Shown: one piece after another, positions 31,413 through 40,631 of the stretch
Numbering within the stretch: the first letter of the stretch is position 1
Layout of the letters: each line of letters starts with the position of its first letter
Assembly: GCA_028278505.1 (NCBI GenBank)
Contig: JANQEG010000087.1
Span: 18,663-82,662 of the forward strand
Length of the DNA: 64,000 nt
Source of the DNA: Rhodobiaceae bacterium
GTDB lineage: Bacteria > Pseudomonadota > Alphaproteobacteria > Rhizobiales > JAKPQE01
Reading direction: 5' to 3'
Program-made: the position numbers and the translations under genes
The notes under the pieces: model-generated
Seen by the model: only the letters and a program-made list of their open reading frames with translations
What the model was told of the DNA's origin: nothing
Database searches by the model: none

Positions 31413-31489
31413 GTGATTAGCACTTGCTTTTCGCAACCGAGAAGATCGCGGGGCAGCGCGTTTGCGACCTATAGCCTTCGCTGACGCGG

Positions 31490-31725
31490 CGAAACACGGC
31501 GCCGGCATACCGTGTCGAACGGGGCAATGGGTCCCCGCTTGCGCGAGGACGGTGGGTGTTGTTGTCGCTGGAGCACAAAACTTACACCTTCCCCGCGAAA
31601 GCGGGGAACCATTGGCGGCGCCGAAATAATAAGCGTTCGCGGTGCTTACCGGAATCATCGAGGCGCGGATTGAAAAGACGGTATCGAACTGAACCGGGCA
31701 ACAGTGTTGTGATGCGTTAAATAGT
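31490..31725. repeat. Composite two-hairpin repeat (family A), inverted copy
   Basis: On the minus strand it reads AATGGTTCCCCGCTTTCGCG, about 45 bases, CACCCACCG, then a second degenerate hairpin, CCATTGCCCC and TCGACACGGTATG. This matches 43192-43310 nearly word for word. The other end (around 31690) has a GGGCAACAGTG word like the GGACAGCAGTGG next to the 43-kb copy. Confidence 0.6.
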
Positions 31726-31860
31726 CGACGTGTTCTGAAAAAGACCGAACCGATAGTCCTCCTTCGCCCGCCCAACTACGCTGAAGCTTCAGCGGGCCGG
31801 GGCTTCGGAGGACACGCCTACGCCTATATCGCCTTCGGCTGGCGAAGCTGGCTAGCAGAA

Positions 31861-31952
31861 ATTCGAGCCCGGAGGGCTCGCAAGCGCGAACGCGCGCCGG
31901 CCGGTCAGGCCGCCCCGTCGGAGCCGGTGAGCGAAGCGAACTCGGCGTGAGA
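31861..31952. repeat. Structured 92-bp intergenic element, copy 2
   Basis: Same order, spacing and loop words as the element at 31169, with stems CGAGCCC/GGGCTCG, GCGC-GAAC-GCGC, GGCC-GGTCA-GGCC and GCCGG...TCGGC around TGAGCGAAGCGAAC. Stem changes are compensated in all four hairpins. Confidence 0.75.
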
Positions 31953-32074
31953 CAGAAAAAGGTCGAAACTGAAGGGTTGGCCCGCTTTCGTTCCGCGCTT
32001 TCACTTCGTTACAGCGCAGTCACTACAGCGCGGCATCCGTTTCGCACGCTACATCGCTCATCGCGCTGTAGCGA

Positions 32075-32095
32075 AATTTTGCCTTTGGCAAAATT
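32075..32095 (-). terminator. Candidate terminator downstream of the tRNA
   Basis: On the minus strand AATTTTGCC-AAA-GGCAAAATT followed by TCGCT, 13 bases after the encoded CCA. Stem is perfect over nine base pairs; the U-tract is short. Confidence 0.55.
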
Positions 32096-32107
32096 AGCGA
32101 AAGCGGA

Positions 32108-32183
32108 TGGTGGGCCCGGCAGGACTCGAACCTGCAACCAGACCGTTATGAGCGGCCGGCTCTAACCATTGAGCTACGGGCCC
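32108..32183 (-). tRNA. tRNA with CAU anticodon, probably tRNA-Ile2
   Basis: A full cloverleaf reads on the minus strand: acceptor GGGCCCG/CGGGCCC with discriminator A and encoded CCA, D-arm GCTC...GAGC, anticodon arm GGCCG-CTCATAA-CGGTC, and T-arm GCAGG-TTCGAGT-CCTGC. The anticodon CAT is at 32150-32148. CAU tRNAs are elongator Met, initiator Met or the lysidine-modified Ile2 that reads AUA. The sequence resembles the alphaproteobacterial Ile2 type and lacks the initiator features, but Met cannot be fully excluded by eye. Confidence 0.95.
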
Positions 32184-32221
32184 GGATAAAGGGCATGAGC
32201 GATAGTCGCTCCGGACTCTCG

Positions 32222-32524
32222 CTATATCAATAGCGTTTCGCGGGCAAGGCGCTCGGCGTCATAGCTCGTCGCCCTGGCCCTCTCCTCTCTGAGGCTGTCG
32301 TGTTCACACATCTCAAAGCCGGATACGGCCACGACCTCGATCGATCGCCCGAGTGTGTCGAATTTCAGGAAATATTCCTGTTCGAACGTCGCCGAAGTGA
32401 TGCGATGGTTGGTTGGCGCGACCTTGCCTTTGCCCACCTTTCCCGCGGAAGCGGGAATCCAATTATCCCGTCGATACGTTTTGCCATCGGCTATTGCGAA
32501 TTGAAGAGTCGACCGACAAAACAA
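32222..32524 (-). pseudogene. Possible gene remnant or small hypothetical ORF with a repeat-derived start
   Basis: The 100-codon frame has a protein-like C-terminal 65 residues (ITSATFEQEYFLKFDTLGRS, then FEMCEHDSLREERARATSYD). Its first 34 codons are translated from the family A repeat at 32430-32580, and no ATG with a ribosome binding site exists at the junction. The repeat probably replaced the original start. I do not recognise the protein. It may equally be chance. Confidence 0.3.
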
Positions 32525-32580
32525 ATGCCAATAATGGCGGATTGGCCAATGGTTCCCCGCTTTCGCGGGGAAGGTGCGGT
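32430..32580. repeat. Composite two-hairpin repeat (family A)
   Basis: Contains CACCTTTCCCGCGGAAGCGG...ATCC near 32436 and CCAATGGTTCCCCGCTTTCG...GGAAGGTG near 32546, the two diagnostic hairpins, here facing in an order unlike the 43-kb copy. It lies between the tRNA and hypE. Confidence 0.65.
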
Positions 32581-32641
32581 TATTGGCCTCCGAGTTTCCT
32601 CGATACGCCGTCCCCGTGCAAAAACCGGCCCAACCGATCCG

Positions 32642-33685
32642 TCAGCAGATGCGCGGAAGCTGCTCGCCCGACAGCCAGTCGACGATGCGGCCGCCGCCGA
32701 AGCCGGTGGTCATCCGCACGAAGGAATGTTCGTCCTCGACGACCACGCCGATTGCCGCGGCGTCGCGGCCGAGCGGGTGGGCGCGCATGGCCGCGAGCGC
32801 CGCATCGGCATGCTCTAGCGCGACAATCGCTATGAGTTTGCCCTCATTGGCGACATAGAGCGGGTCGAGGCCGAGAAATTCGCACGCCGCCGCCACCTCG
32901 GCTTTGACCGGGATCGCCGCCTCCTCGACGACCATGCCGACGCCGGAGGCGATCGCCAGCTCGTTGAGCACGGCGGCGAGGCCGCCGCGGGTCGGGTCGC
33001 GCATCGCGCGCAGGCCCGCGCCTGCCGCCGCCACCATCTCGGCGACGAGGCCGTGAAGCGCTGCGGTGTCCGACAGGATCGCGGTTTCGAAGCCGAGATT
33101 TTCCCGCTTCGACATCACCGCGACGCCGTGATCGCCGATCGTGCCGGACAGGAGAATGCGGTCGCCGGGGCGGGCGCGATCAGCCGAAAGGTCGAGCCCC
33201 TCGGGGACAATGCCGATGCCGGTGGTGGTGATGAAGACGCCGTCGGCCTTGCCGCGCTCGACCACCTTGGTGTCGCCGGTGACGATGGCGATGTCGGCCG
33301 CCGCCGCCGCCTCGCCCATGGATTTGGCGATCGCCTGCAGGTCGGCCAGCGCGAATCCTTCCTCGATGACGAAGCCGGCGGAAAGGTGGAGCGGCTTTGC
33401 GCCGGCCATCGCCACGTCGTTGATGGTGCCGTTGACGGCGAGCTCGCCGATATTGCCGCCGGGAAAGAACAGCGGTGTCACCACATAGCCGTCGGTCGAC
33501 ATGACCATGCGGCCGGCCGGGACGTCGAAGGCGGCCTGGTCATTGACGGCGGCCAGCATCTCGTTGTCGAAGGCTGCGTGAAAGATGTCCGCGATCAGAT
33601 GCGCCATGGCGCGGCCGCCCGACCCGTGGGCGAGTTCGACGCGACCCGATTTAAGATCGAGCTTGCGGCGGCGCGGCGCGCGCAT
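32642..33685 (-). CDS. hypE: Hydrogenase maturation factor HypE
   Basis: HypE dehydrates the carbamoyl group on its C-terminal cysteine to make the cyanide ligands of the NiFe-hydrogenase active site. The 347-residue protein has the PurM/AIRS fold with ELAHGSGGRAMAHLI near the start, FPGGNIGELAVNGTINDVAMAGA and TGDTKVVERGKADGVFI. It ends in the essential PRIC, so Cys347 is intact. It begins three bases after the hypD stop. HypF, its carbamoyl donor, is not in the window. Confidence 0.96.
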   Translation of the reverse strand: MRAPRRRKLDLKSGRVELAHGSGGRAMAHLIADIFHAAFDNEMLAAVNDQAAFDVPAGRMVMSTDGYVVTPLFFPGGNIGELAVNGTINDVAMAGAKPLHLSAGFVIEEGFALADLQAIAKSMGEAAAAADIAIVTGDTKVVERGKADGVFITTTGIGIVPEGLDLSADRARPGDRILLSGTIGDHGVAVMSKRENLGFETAILSDTAALHGLVAEMVAAAGAGLRAMRDPTRGGLAAVLNELAIASGVGMVVEEAAIPVKAEVAAACEFLGLDPLYVANEGKLIAIVALEHADAALAAMRAHPLGRDAAAIGVVVEDEHSFVRMTTGFGGGRIVDWLSGEQLPRIC

Positions 33686-33688
33686 CGC

Positions 33689-34840
33689 TCAGGAGGCCTT
33701 GCGCCGTTCGTCGCCGGCAGCGATCCGGAACCGGCCATAGGTCCAGTGGGCGGCGCAGGCGCCTTCCGACGACACCATGCACGAGCCGATCGGCGTTTCC
33801 GGCGTGCACACTGTGCCGAACAGCTTGCAGTCGACCGGCTCCTTTGCGCCGCGGAGGATGGCGCCGCATTCGCAGGCCGGATTGTCGGGCGCCGGCTGAT
33901 AGGAAATGCCGAAGCGCCGCTCGGCATCGAATTCGGCAAAAGGCGCCTTGATCTTGAGCGCCGAGTAGGGGACTTCGCCGAGGCCGCGCCATTCGAACGA
34001 GCGGCGCAATTCGAACATTTCGGCGACGATCGCCTGGGCGGCGGTGTTGCCCTCGCGGGTCACAGCGCGGGCGTACTGGTTCTCGACCTCGTGGCGCCCG
34101 TCATTTGCCTGCCGCACCAGCATCAGGATCGCCTGCATCACGTCGAGCGGCTCAAAGCCGGCAACGACGACCGGCTTTTCGAATTCGCGGGCGAAATACT
34201 CGTAAGGCTGGGTACCGATGACGGTGGACACGTGGGCCGGGCCGACAAAACCGTCGAGGCGGACAAGGCCGAGCGCGCGCACCTGCCGGCTTTCTAGAAT
34301 GTTGCGGATCGCTGCCGGCGTCAGCACGTGGTTGCAATAGACGGAGAAGTTTTCGAGCTTTTGCGCCGCCGCCTGCTTGATCGCGAGCGCGGTCGGCGGC
34401 GTCGTCGTCTCAAAGCCGATGGCAAAGAAGACGACCTGCCGGTCCGGCTCGGCGGTGGCGATCTTCAGCGCATCAAGCGTCGAATAGACCATACGGATGT
34501 CGCCGCCCTCGGCCTTGGCGCGCATCAGGCTGGAGCCGCCCGAGGCCGGCACCCGCATCAGATCGCCATAGGTGAGCAGCGTGATGTCCGGATTGCGGAC
34601 AAGCTCGATCGCCGCGTCGATGCGCCCGATCGGCAGCACGCAGACCGGACAGCCGGGGCCGTGGATCATCTTGATGTTCTTCGGCAGCAGATCCTCGACG
34701 CCGTAGCGGGCGATCGCATGGGTGTGGCCGCCGCAGAACTCCATGAACCGATAGTCGCGGTCGGCCCGGGCCTCGGCGGCGATCGCCGTGGCGAGCTTTT
34801 CGGCGATGGCGCCGTCGCGGAATTCGTCGACATATTTCAT
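33689..34840 (-). CDS. hypD: Hydrogenase maturation factor HypD
   Basis: HypD is the iron-sulfur scaffold, with HypC, on which Fe(CN)2CO is assembled. The 383-residue length is typical. Seen: FCGGHTHAI (Cys36 region), GPGCPVCVLP, the VFFAIGFETTTPPTAL block and a C-terminal [4Fe-4S] cysteine set (ACECGAILRG, then CKLFGTVCTP and GSCMVSSEGACAA). Its start overlaps hypC by four bases (ATGA) and hypE follows at once, so C-D-E are co-translated. Confidence 0.97.
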   Translation of the reverse strand: MKYVDEFRDGAIAEKLATAIAAEARADRDYRFMEFCGGHTHAIARYGVEDLLPKNIKMIHGPGCPVCVLPIGRIDAAIELVRNPDITLLTYGDLMRVPASGGSSLMRAKAEGGDIRMVYSTLDALKIATAEPDRQVVFFAIGFETTTPPTALAIKQAAAQKLENFSVYCNHVLTPAAIRNILESRQVRALGLVRLDGFVGPAHVSTVIGTQPYEYFAREFEKPVVVAGFEPLDVMQAILMLVRQANDGRHEVENQYARAVTREGNTAAQAIVAEMFELRRSFEWRGLGEVPYSALKIKAPFAEFDAERRFGISYQPAPDNPACECGAILRGAKEPVDCKLFGTVCTPETPIGSCMVSSEGACAAHWTYGRFRIAAGDERRKAS

Positions 34841-35061
34841 TCAGCGCCAATCCCGGCCTCGGCGAGAAGTTCAAGCGTCCGCGCGGCCTCCTCGGCGTCG
34901 ACCTTGGAAAGTGCGTAGCCGACATGGACGACGACAAAATCGCCGAGCGCCACATCGGGCACCAGCGCGATCGAGATCTCGCGGCTGACGCCGTCGATCG
35001 TCACCCGCGCCATGTCGGCGCCGATCAACTCGGTGACTTCCGCAGGGATCGCCAGGCACAT
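34837..35061 (-). CDS. hypC: Hydrogenase maturation chaperone HypC
   Basis: A 74-residue chaperone that carries the Fe(CN)2CO unit between HypD and the large hydrogenase subunit. The N-terminal MCLAIPAEV has the essential Cys2 and the MCxxxP signature, and the small OB-fold (GVSREISIALVPDVALGDFVVVHVG) follows. It is first in the hypC-hypD-hypE group. About 300 bp of repeat DNA separates it from hypB. Confidence 0.97.
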   Translation of the reverse strand: MCLAIPAEVTELIGADMARVTIDGVSREISIALVPDVALGDFVVVHVGYALSKVDAEEAARTLELLAEAGIGAE

Positions 35062-35114
35062 TTGTCGGTTATCTCCGTTCCACTGCAGGAGTGCGCCTCA
35101 GGGGCGTACCCCGC

Positions 35115-35275
35115 CCGTCGTCATGCCGGGCTTGACCCGGCATCCATTGGCGGCCGCCAATCGCATCGTGGTTTTTTGCTCTGCGGAAGGTTGGCGGTAT
35201 CGCGCACGACAATCCGTTGTAGCGGGTCGCGCCGGTAAATGGATCCCGGCTCAAGGCCGGGATGACGGCAGAATA
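35115..35275. repeat. Palindromic intergenic repeats between hypB and hypC
   Basis: One unit is around ATGCCGGGCTTGACCCGGCAT (35123-35143) and an inverted one around ATCCCGGCTCAAGGCCGGGAT (35242-35262), both with a CCATTGG/AAATGG flank. They interrupt what is usually a continuous hyp operon. The remaining 35275-35367 shows nothing I recognise. Confidence 0.65.
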
Positions 35276-35367
35276 TGCGGCGCCCGGAGTACATGAATTT
35301 AGTGTCGTCAGATCGGCTGGACAGGGATAACGCTCGCGCAATGCCGGTTCCCTCCGTTCGCTGATCA

Positions 35368-36501
<1,134 letters not shown>

Positions 36502-36782
36502 GGCTTCACCTCGTCCTTACCGACCCTGCCGTCGCTGGCATCGCGCAGACCAAACGCAGCCGCGCCGCATTCATCCCTGCAGCTACATATAGGTCAGTCT
36601 TTTCTTAGCGCATGAGGGGGGCGGGGGCGAGTCTTGGTGGCGGTGGATGACCGACAAGGCGCGATCGCCGGCCGCCTGAGGCATATAAATGCGCCCAATC
36701 ACATCTCTGTGTGGCGCTTTGGCGCGCTGCCGCAATCAGCTAGCATTTGCAGAAAGGATTTGCTGCCGAGGAGCCGGGTCCG

Positions 36783-37727
36783 GTGCTGCGCATCATCATT
36801 GTCGTTTCGATGTTTCTGTTCGCCGCGACCGTCCCGGCGGCGGCGCAGTTCCTCGGCGGGCGGATGCCGTATGGTGCGTTCGACAAGCTGGACCACACGG
36901 AAATCAAGGTCGATGGCAGTACGCTCGTTGTCGGTATTGCGCCCGGTAAGCTCGCGCTCTCGCGCGGCGAGATCGTCGCCTGGGTGAAGAAATCGGCGGA
37001 GGCGGTGATCACCTATTACCACCGGTTTCCGACGGCGCGGACGCGCGTCCTGATCGTGCCTGTGTCGGGCGCGCGGATCAGCGGCCAGGCCTTCGGCCAT
37101 CGCGGTGCGGCGATCCGGCTCCGGGTCGGGCGTAATGCGACGGCGGCGGACCTTGCCCGCGACTGGGTGATGGTCCACGAGATGATCCATCTGGCGTTTC
37201 CGATGCTCAACCGCCGGCACGACTGGCTCGCCGAAGGGCTTGCCGTCTATATCGAATCCGTTGCCCGGGTCCGCGCCGGCCATCTCGATCAGGCGACGAT
37301 CTGGACGGATTTCGTCGAGGCCATGCCGCGCGGGCTGCCGGGCCCCGGCGATCGCGGCCTCGACAATACGCCGACCTGGGGGCGGACATATTGGGGCGGG
37401 GCGCTCTTCTGCCTGCTTGCCGACATCGAAATCCGCAAGCGCACGCGCAACGAAATGGGCCTCGAACATGCCTTGCGAAAGATGCTGTCCGTAGCCAATC
37501 ACGAATCCTTCAGCGCCATCGAAACGGCGATCGAAACCGCCGACATTGGCACCGGCAAAACCGTGCTGATGGAGCTTTATAAGGCGCATCGCGACACCGC
37601 CATCGATGTCGACCTCGACGCGCTCTGGGCCGAGCTCGGGGTGCGGATGGAGGACGGCGCGGCCGTCCTCGATGGATCGGCGCCGCTGGCCGAAATCCGC
37701 GAGGCGATCTTTACCGCCGAAAGCTGA
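36783..37727 (+). CDS. Secreted HExxH putative metalloprotease (peptidase MA-like)
   Basis: A 314-residue protein. A signal peptide (LRIIIVVSMFLFAATVPAAA, about 2-21) leads into a domain with the zinc motif MVHEMIHLAF (HEMIH) and a following WLAEGLAVYIESVARV, whose Glu is the likely third ligand, as in gluzincins and peptidase-MA-like proteins. The GTG at 36783 is chosen because GAGGAG lies eight bases upstream and it places the signal peptide at the terminus. A TTG at 36747 is the alternative. It is divergent from hypB; no functional link is seen. Confidence 0.75.
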   Translation: MLRIIIVVSMFLFAATVPAAAQFLGGRMPYGAFDKLDHTEIKVDGSTLVVGIAPGKLALSRGEIVAWVKKSAEAVITYYHRFPTARTRVLIVPVSGARISGQAFGHRGAAIRLRVGRNATAADLARDWVMVHEMIHLAFPMLNRRHDWLAEGLAVYIESVARVRAGHLDQATIWTDFVEAMPRGLPGPGDRGLDNTPTWGRTYWGGALFCLLADIEIRKRTRNEMGLEHALRKMLSVANHESFSAIETAIETADIGTGKTVLMELYKAHRDTAIDVDLDALWAELGVRMEDGAAVLDGSAPLAEIREAIFTAES

Positions 37728-37859
37728 GCGCCGGCGAATTTCGGCTTGCGCGCCGATCGTTTCCAAACCGACAGATTAGGTCGCATTCAACGCTTCGCCG
37801 CGGCGCGTGATCGCGCTTATCTCGGCCCCGCATTTCGGATCATGCCGGGAGGTCGTTCG

Positions 37860-38942
37860 TTGAAAGCTGCCGTCTGCCGGGAATTCGCCGGACCACTTCA
37901 CATCGAAGAGGTCCACCTTGCCGATCCGGGCGTCGGCGAGGTGCGGGTCCGGATCAGGGCCTGCGCGATCTGCCATTCCGATATCGCCTTCATCGACGGC
38001 GCCTGGGGCGGCGATCTGCCCGCCGTCTTCGGCCATGAGGCGTCCGGGATCGTCGAGGCGGTCGGCAGCGGCGTCACCGATGTTGCGCCCGGCGATCCCG
38101 TGGCGGTGACGCTGGTGCGCGCCTGCGGCCGCTGCTCCTGCTGCGAGGCCGGCTATTACGGCTCGTGCGAAACCACGTTTCCGCTCGATGAGACGAGCCC
38201 GCTTCGCGGCGCCGACGGCGCGCCGATCGGCCACGGGCTCGGCACTGGCGCCTTTGCCGAGGCGGTCGTCGTCGACCGGGCGCAGATCGTGCCGATCGAC
38301 GATGACATCGGCTTCGACACTGCCGCGCTGCTCGCCTGCGGCGTGATTACCGGCTATGGCGCGGTCGTCAACACGGCGGGGATTCGGGCCGGATCGCGCG
38401 TCGCCGTGGTCGGCACCGGCGGCGTCGGCCTCAACAGCGTGCAAGGGGCGGCGATTGCCGGGGCGGCGGCGGTCATCGCCATCGATCTTTCGGAGAGTAA
38501 GCGCGAGGCGGCGCGCCGGTTCGGGGCGACGCACACGATCGACCCGCGCGCCCGCGATGTCGCCGCTGCCGTCCGCGCCGCAACCGGCGGCTGCGGCGCC
38601 GATGCCGTGTTCGTCACCGTCGGCGCGAAGGCGGCGTTCGATCGGGCTATCGACTTGCTGGCGCCGGGGGGCGCGGCGGTGATCGTCGGCATGCCGGCGA
38701 ATGGCGTGATGTCGGATTATGATCCGGGCATGCTGGTCACCCGGAGCCAGCGCATTCTCGGCTCGAAAATGGGCTCGTCAAACATCCACCAGGATATCCC
38801 GAAACTGATTGCGCTCTACCGGCAGGGCCGGCTGAAGCTCGACGAGCTGATCAGTGGCCGCTATCGCCTCGATCAGATCAATGACGCGATCGCCTCGGCG
38901 AAATCGGGCGAGGCGCTGCGCAATGTGGTGGTGATGGGGTGA
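37860..38942 (+). CDS. Zinc-dependent alcohol dehydrogenase (MDR superfamily)
   Basis: A 360-residue medium-chain dehydrogenase. Catalytic zinc ligands are in ACAICHSD and FGHEASG; the structural zinc loop is CGRCSCCEAGYYGSC. The Rossmann motif GTGGVGLNSVQGA binds NAD. It ends with the usual SGEALRNVVVMG. The TTG at 37860 is preferred because GGGAGG is seven bases upstream and the protein then begins MKAAV, the classic family start; an ATG at 37842 adds six residues. The substrate is not predictable. It is followed by a dispersed repeat and then sugar-acid or aldehyde enzymes on the same strand. Confidence 0.9.
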   Translation: MKAAVCREFAGPLHIEEVHLADPGVGEVRVRIRACAICHSDIAFIDGAWGGDLPAVFGHEASGIVEAVGSGVTDVAPGDPVAVTLVRACGRCSCCEAGYYGSCETTFPLDETSPLRGADGAPIGHGLGTGAFAEAVVVDRAQIVPIDDDIGFDTAALLACGVITGYGAVVNTAGIRAGSRVAVVGTGGVGLNSVQGAAIAGAAAVIAIDLSESKREAARRFGATHTIDPRARDVAAAVRAATGGCGADAVFVTVGAKAAFDRAIDLLAPGGAAVIVGMPANGVMSDYDPGMLVTRSQRILGSKMGSSNIHQDIPKLIALYRQGRLKLDELISGRYRLDQINDAIASAKSGEALRNVVVMG

Positions 38943-38950
38943 GGGGCCGG

Positions 38951-39082
38951 ATTCCTTCCCCCCTTGTGGGGGAAGGTTAGGATGGGGGGTCAAGGAGAAA
39001 ACGCGTGAGCGAAGCGAACGCAATTGATTTATTTATTCTTTTGACCCCCACCCCTGACCCCTCCCCACAAGGGGGAGGGGAA
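38951..39082 (+). repeat. Inverted repeat of about 130 bp, left copy
   Basis: From ATTCCTTCCCCCCTTGTGGG to ACAAGGGGGAGGGGAAG, with a central GTGAGCGAAGCGAACGC hairpin word and AATTGATTTATTTATTC. The reverse complement of 40391-40523 matches it at roughly nine of ten positions. The pair brackets the enolase-superfamily gene. Confidence 0.85.
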
Positions 39083-39165
39083 GCCGGGCTACGGCGCTTG
39101 TCAGCGCCTCGCAATGACGAACTCGACATTCAACAGAGCTCTATGAAATCGATTGGACACTCAAC

Positions 39166-40368
39166 GTGAAACTCGAAAGCCTTGAAACCTTCATCGTCGG
39201 CAATCCGCCGCCCGGTTTCGGCGGCCGCTATTTCCAGTTCGTCAAGCTGAAGACCGCGTGCGGGATCGAGGGCGTCGGCGAGGTCTATGCGGCCTCTTTC
39301 GGCCCGGCCGCGACGGTGGCGATGATCGAGGACGTGTTTCAGCGCCGGCTTGAAGGCGCCGATCCGTTCCGCATCGAGCATTTCTTCCGCAATGCCTACG
39401 GGTCGGGATTTACGCAAAGGCCGGACACGGCGATGGCCGGCGTCGTCAGCGGGCTTGAGATGGCGATGTGGGACATCATCGGCAAGGCGCTCGATCGTCC
39501 CGTCTATGACCTTCTCGGCGGCCGCGTGCACGAGCGCTTGCGCAGCTACACCTATCTCTATCCGGGCGCCGATCAGGATGCCGCCGAATTCTATGGCGAT
39601 GCCGAGGCGAGCGCGGCGCGGGCGGCCGAACTGGTCGCCGAGGGTTTTACCGCGATCAAATTCGATCCCGCCGGCCAGTACACCGCCTTTGACGGGCGCC
39701 AGCCGGATATGGAATCGCTGGATCGCTCCGAAGCTTTTTGCAGACAAATCCGGGAAGCCGTCGGCACCAAAGCGGACCTCCTGTTCGGCACCCACGGCCA
39801 GTTCACCGCCGCCGGCGCGATCCGCCTGGCGAAGCGGCTGGAGCCTTATGATCCGTTGTGGTTCGAGGAGCCGGTGCCGCCCGACAGCCCGGAGGAGATG
39901 GCGAAGGTCGCCAGGGCGACCAGCGTACCGATCGCCACCGGCGAGCGGCTCTGCACCAAATGGGAATTTGCGCGGGTGCTTGAGGCCGGTGCCGCCGCAA
40001 TCCTGCAGATGAATCTCGGCCGGGTCGGCGGGCTTTTGGAGGCCAAGAAGATCGCCGGCATGGCCGAGGCCTGGCACGGCCAGATCGCGCCGCACCTTTA
40101 TTGCGGGCCGGTGGTCGGGGCGGCGAATATCCAGCTCGCCGCGACCTGCCCGAATTTCCTGATCCTGGAGGGGATCGGCAAATGGGACGGCTTTCACGCC
40201 GACCTTTTGAAGACGCCGATCCGCTGGGAGGACGGCTATGTCATCCCGCCGACGGCGCCGGGGCTCGGGGTCGAGCTCAATGAGGAGGTCGCGCGCGCCA
40301 ATCCTTACGACGGCGATAAACTGCACCTGGAAATGGGCGACGTGCCTTTCGATCCGCACAAACGGTGA
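39166..40368 (+). CDS. Enolase-superfamily dehydratase (mandelate racemase/muconate lactonizing family)
   Basis: A 400-residue enzyme with the N-terminal capping domain (about 1-120) and the C-terminal barrel. Visible acid-base and metal elements: AIKFDP (second strand, Lys), LLFGTHGQF (third strand), WFEEPVPP (metal Glu), ATGERLCTKWEF (metal Glu) and IAPHLYCGP (His). The third-strand Asp common in sugar-acid dehydratases is replaced by a GTHG arrangement, so the substrate is uncertain; an acid-sugar dehydratase is likely. GTG 39166 is the only in-frame start that keeps the conserved N-terminus. It is bracketed by inverted 130-bp repeats. Confidence 0.88.
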   Translation: MKLESLETFIVGNPPPGFGGRYFQFVKLKTACGIEGVGEVYAASFGPAATVAMIEDVFQRRLEGADPFRIEHFFRNAYGSGFTQRPDTAMAGVVSGLEMAMWDIIGKALDRPVYDLLGGRVHERLRSYTYLYPGADQDAAEFYGDAEASAARAAELVAEGFTAIKFDPAGQYTAFDGRQPDMESLDRSEAFCRQIREAVGTKADLLFGTHGQFTAAGAIRLAKRLEPYDPLWFEEPVPPDSPEEMAKVARATSVPIATGERLCTKWEFARVLEAGAAAILQMNLGRVGGLLEAKKIAGMAEAWHGQIAPHLYCGPVVGAANIQLAATCPNFLILEGIGKWDGFHADLLKTPIRWEDGYVIPPTAPGLGVELNEEVARANPYDGDKLHLEMGDVPFDPHKR

Positions 40369-40390
40369 TTGAGAAGGAAATGCAGCCAGG

Positions 40391-40523
40391 TTTCCCCTCC
40401 CCGTTCAAGGGTAGGGGTCAGGGATGGGGGTCAAAAGAATAAATAAATCAATTGTGTTCGCTATCGCTCACAGTTTTTCCTTGACCCCCCATCCTAACCT
40501 TCCCCCACAAGGGGGGAAGGAAT
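40391..40523 (-). repeat. Inverted repeat of about 130 bp, right copy
   Basis: Reverse-complement partner of 38951-39082. The central word here is GTGAGCGATAGCGAACAC, whose flanking arms pair differently from the left copy. It lies between the dehydratase and the NAD-dependent oxidoreductase. Confidence 0.85.
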
Positions 40524-40631
40524 CCGGTCGTGCACGTTTTCGCCTGTCGGCGCGAACCAACTGGCGTGCCGAGTGAAGACCGGATTTGACCAAAAGAGCC
40601 GCAATTCAGGTACGGAAAGGGAACGGCACAA

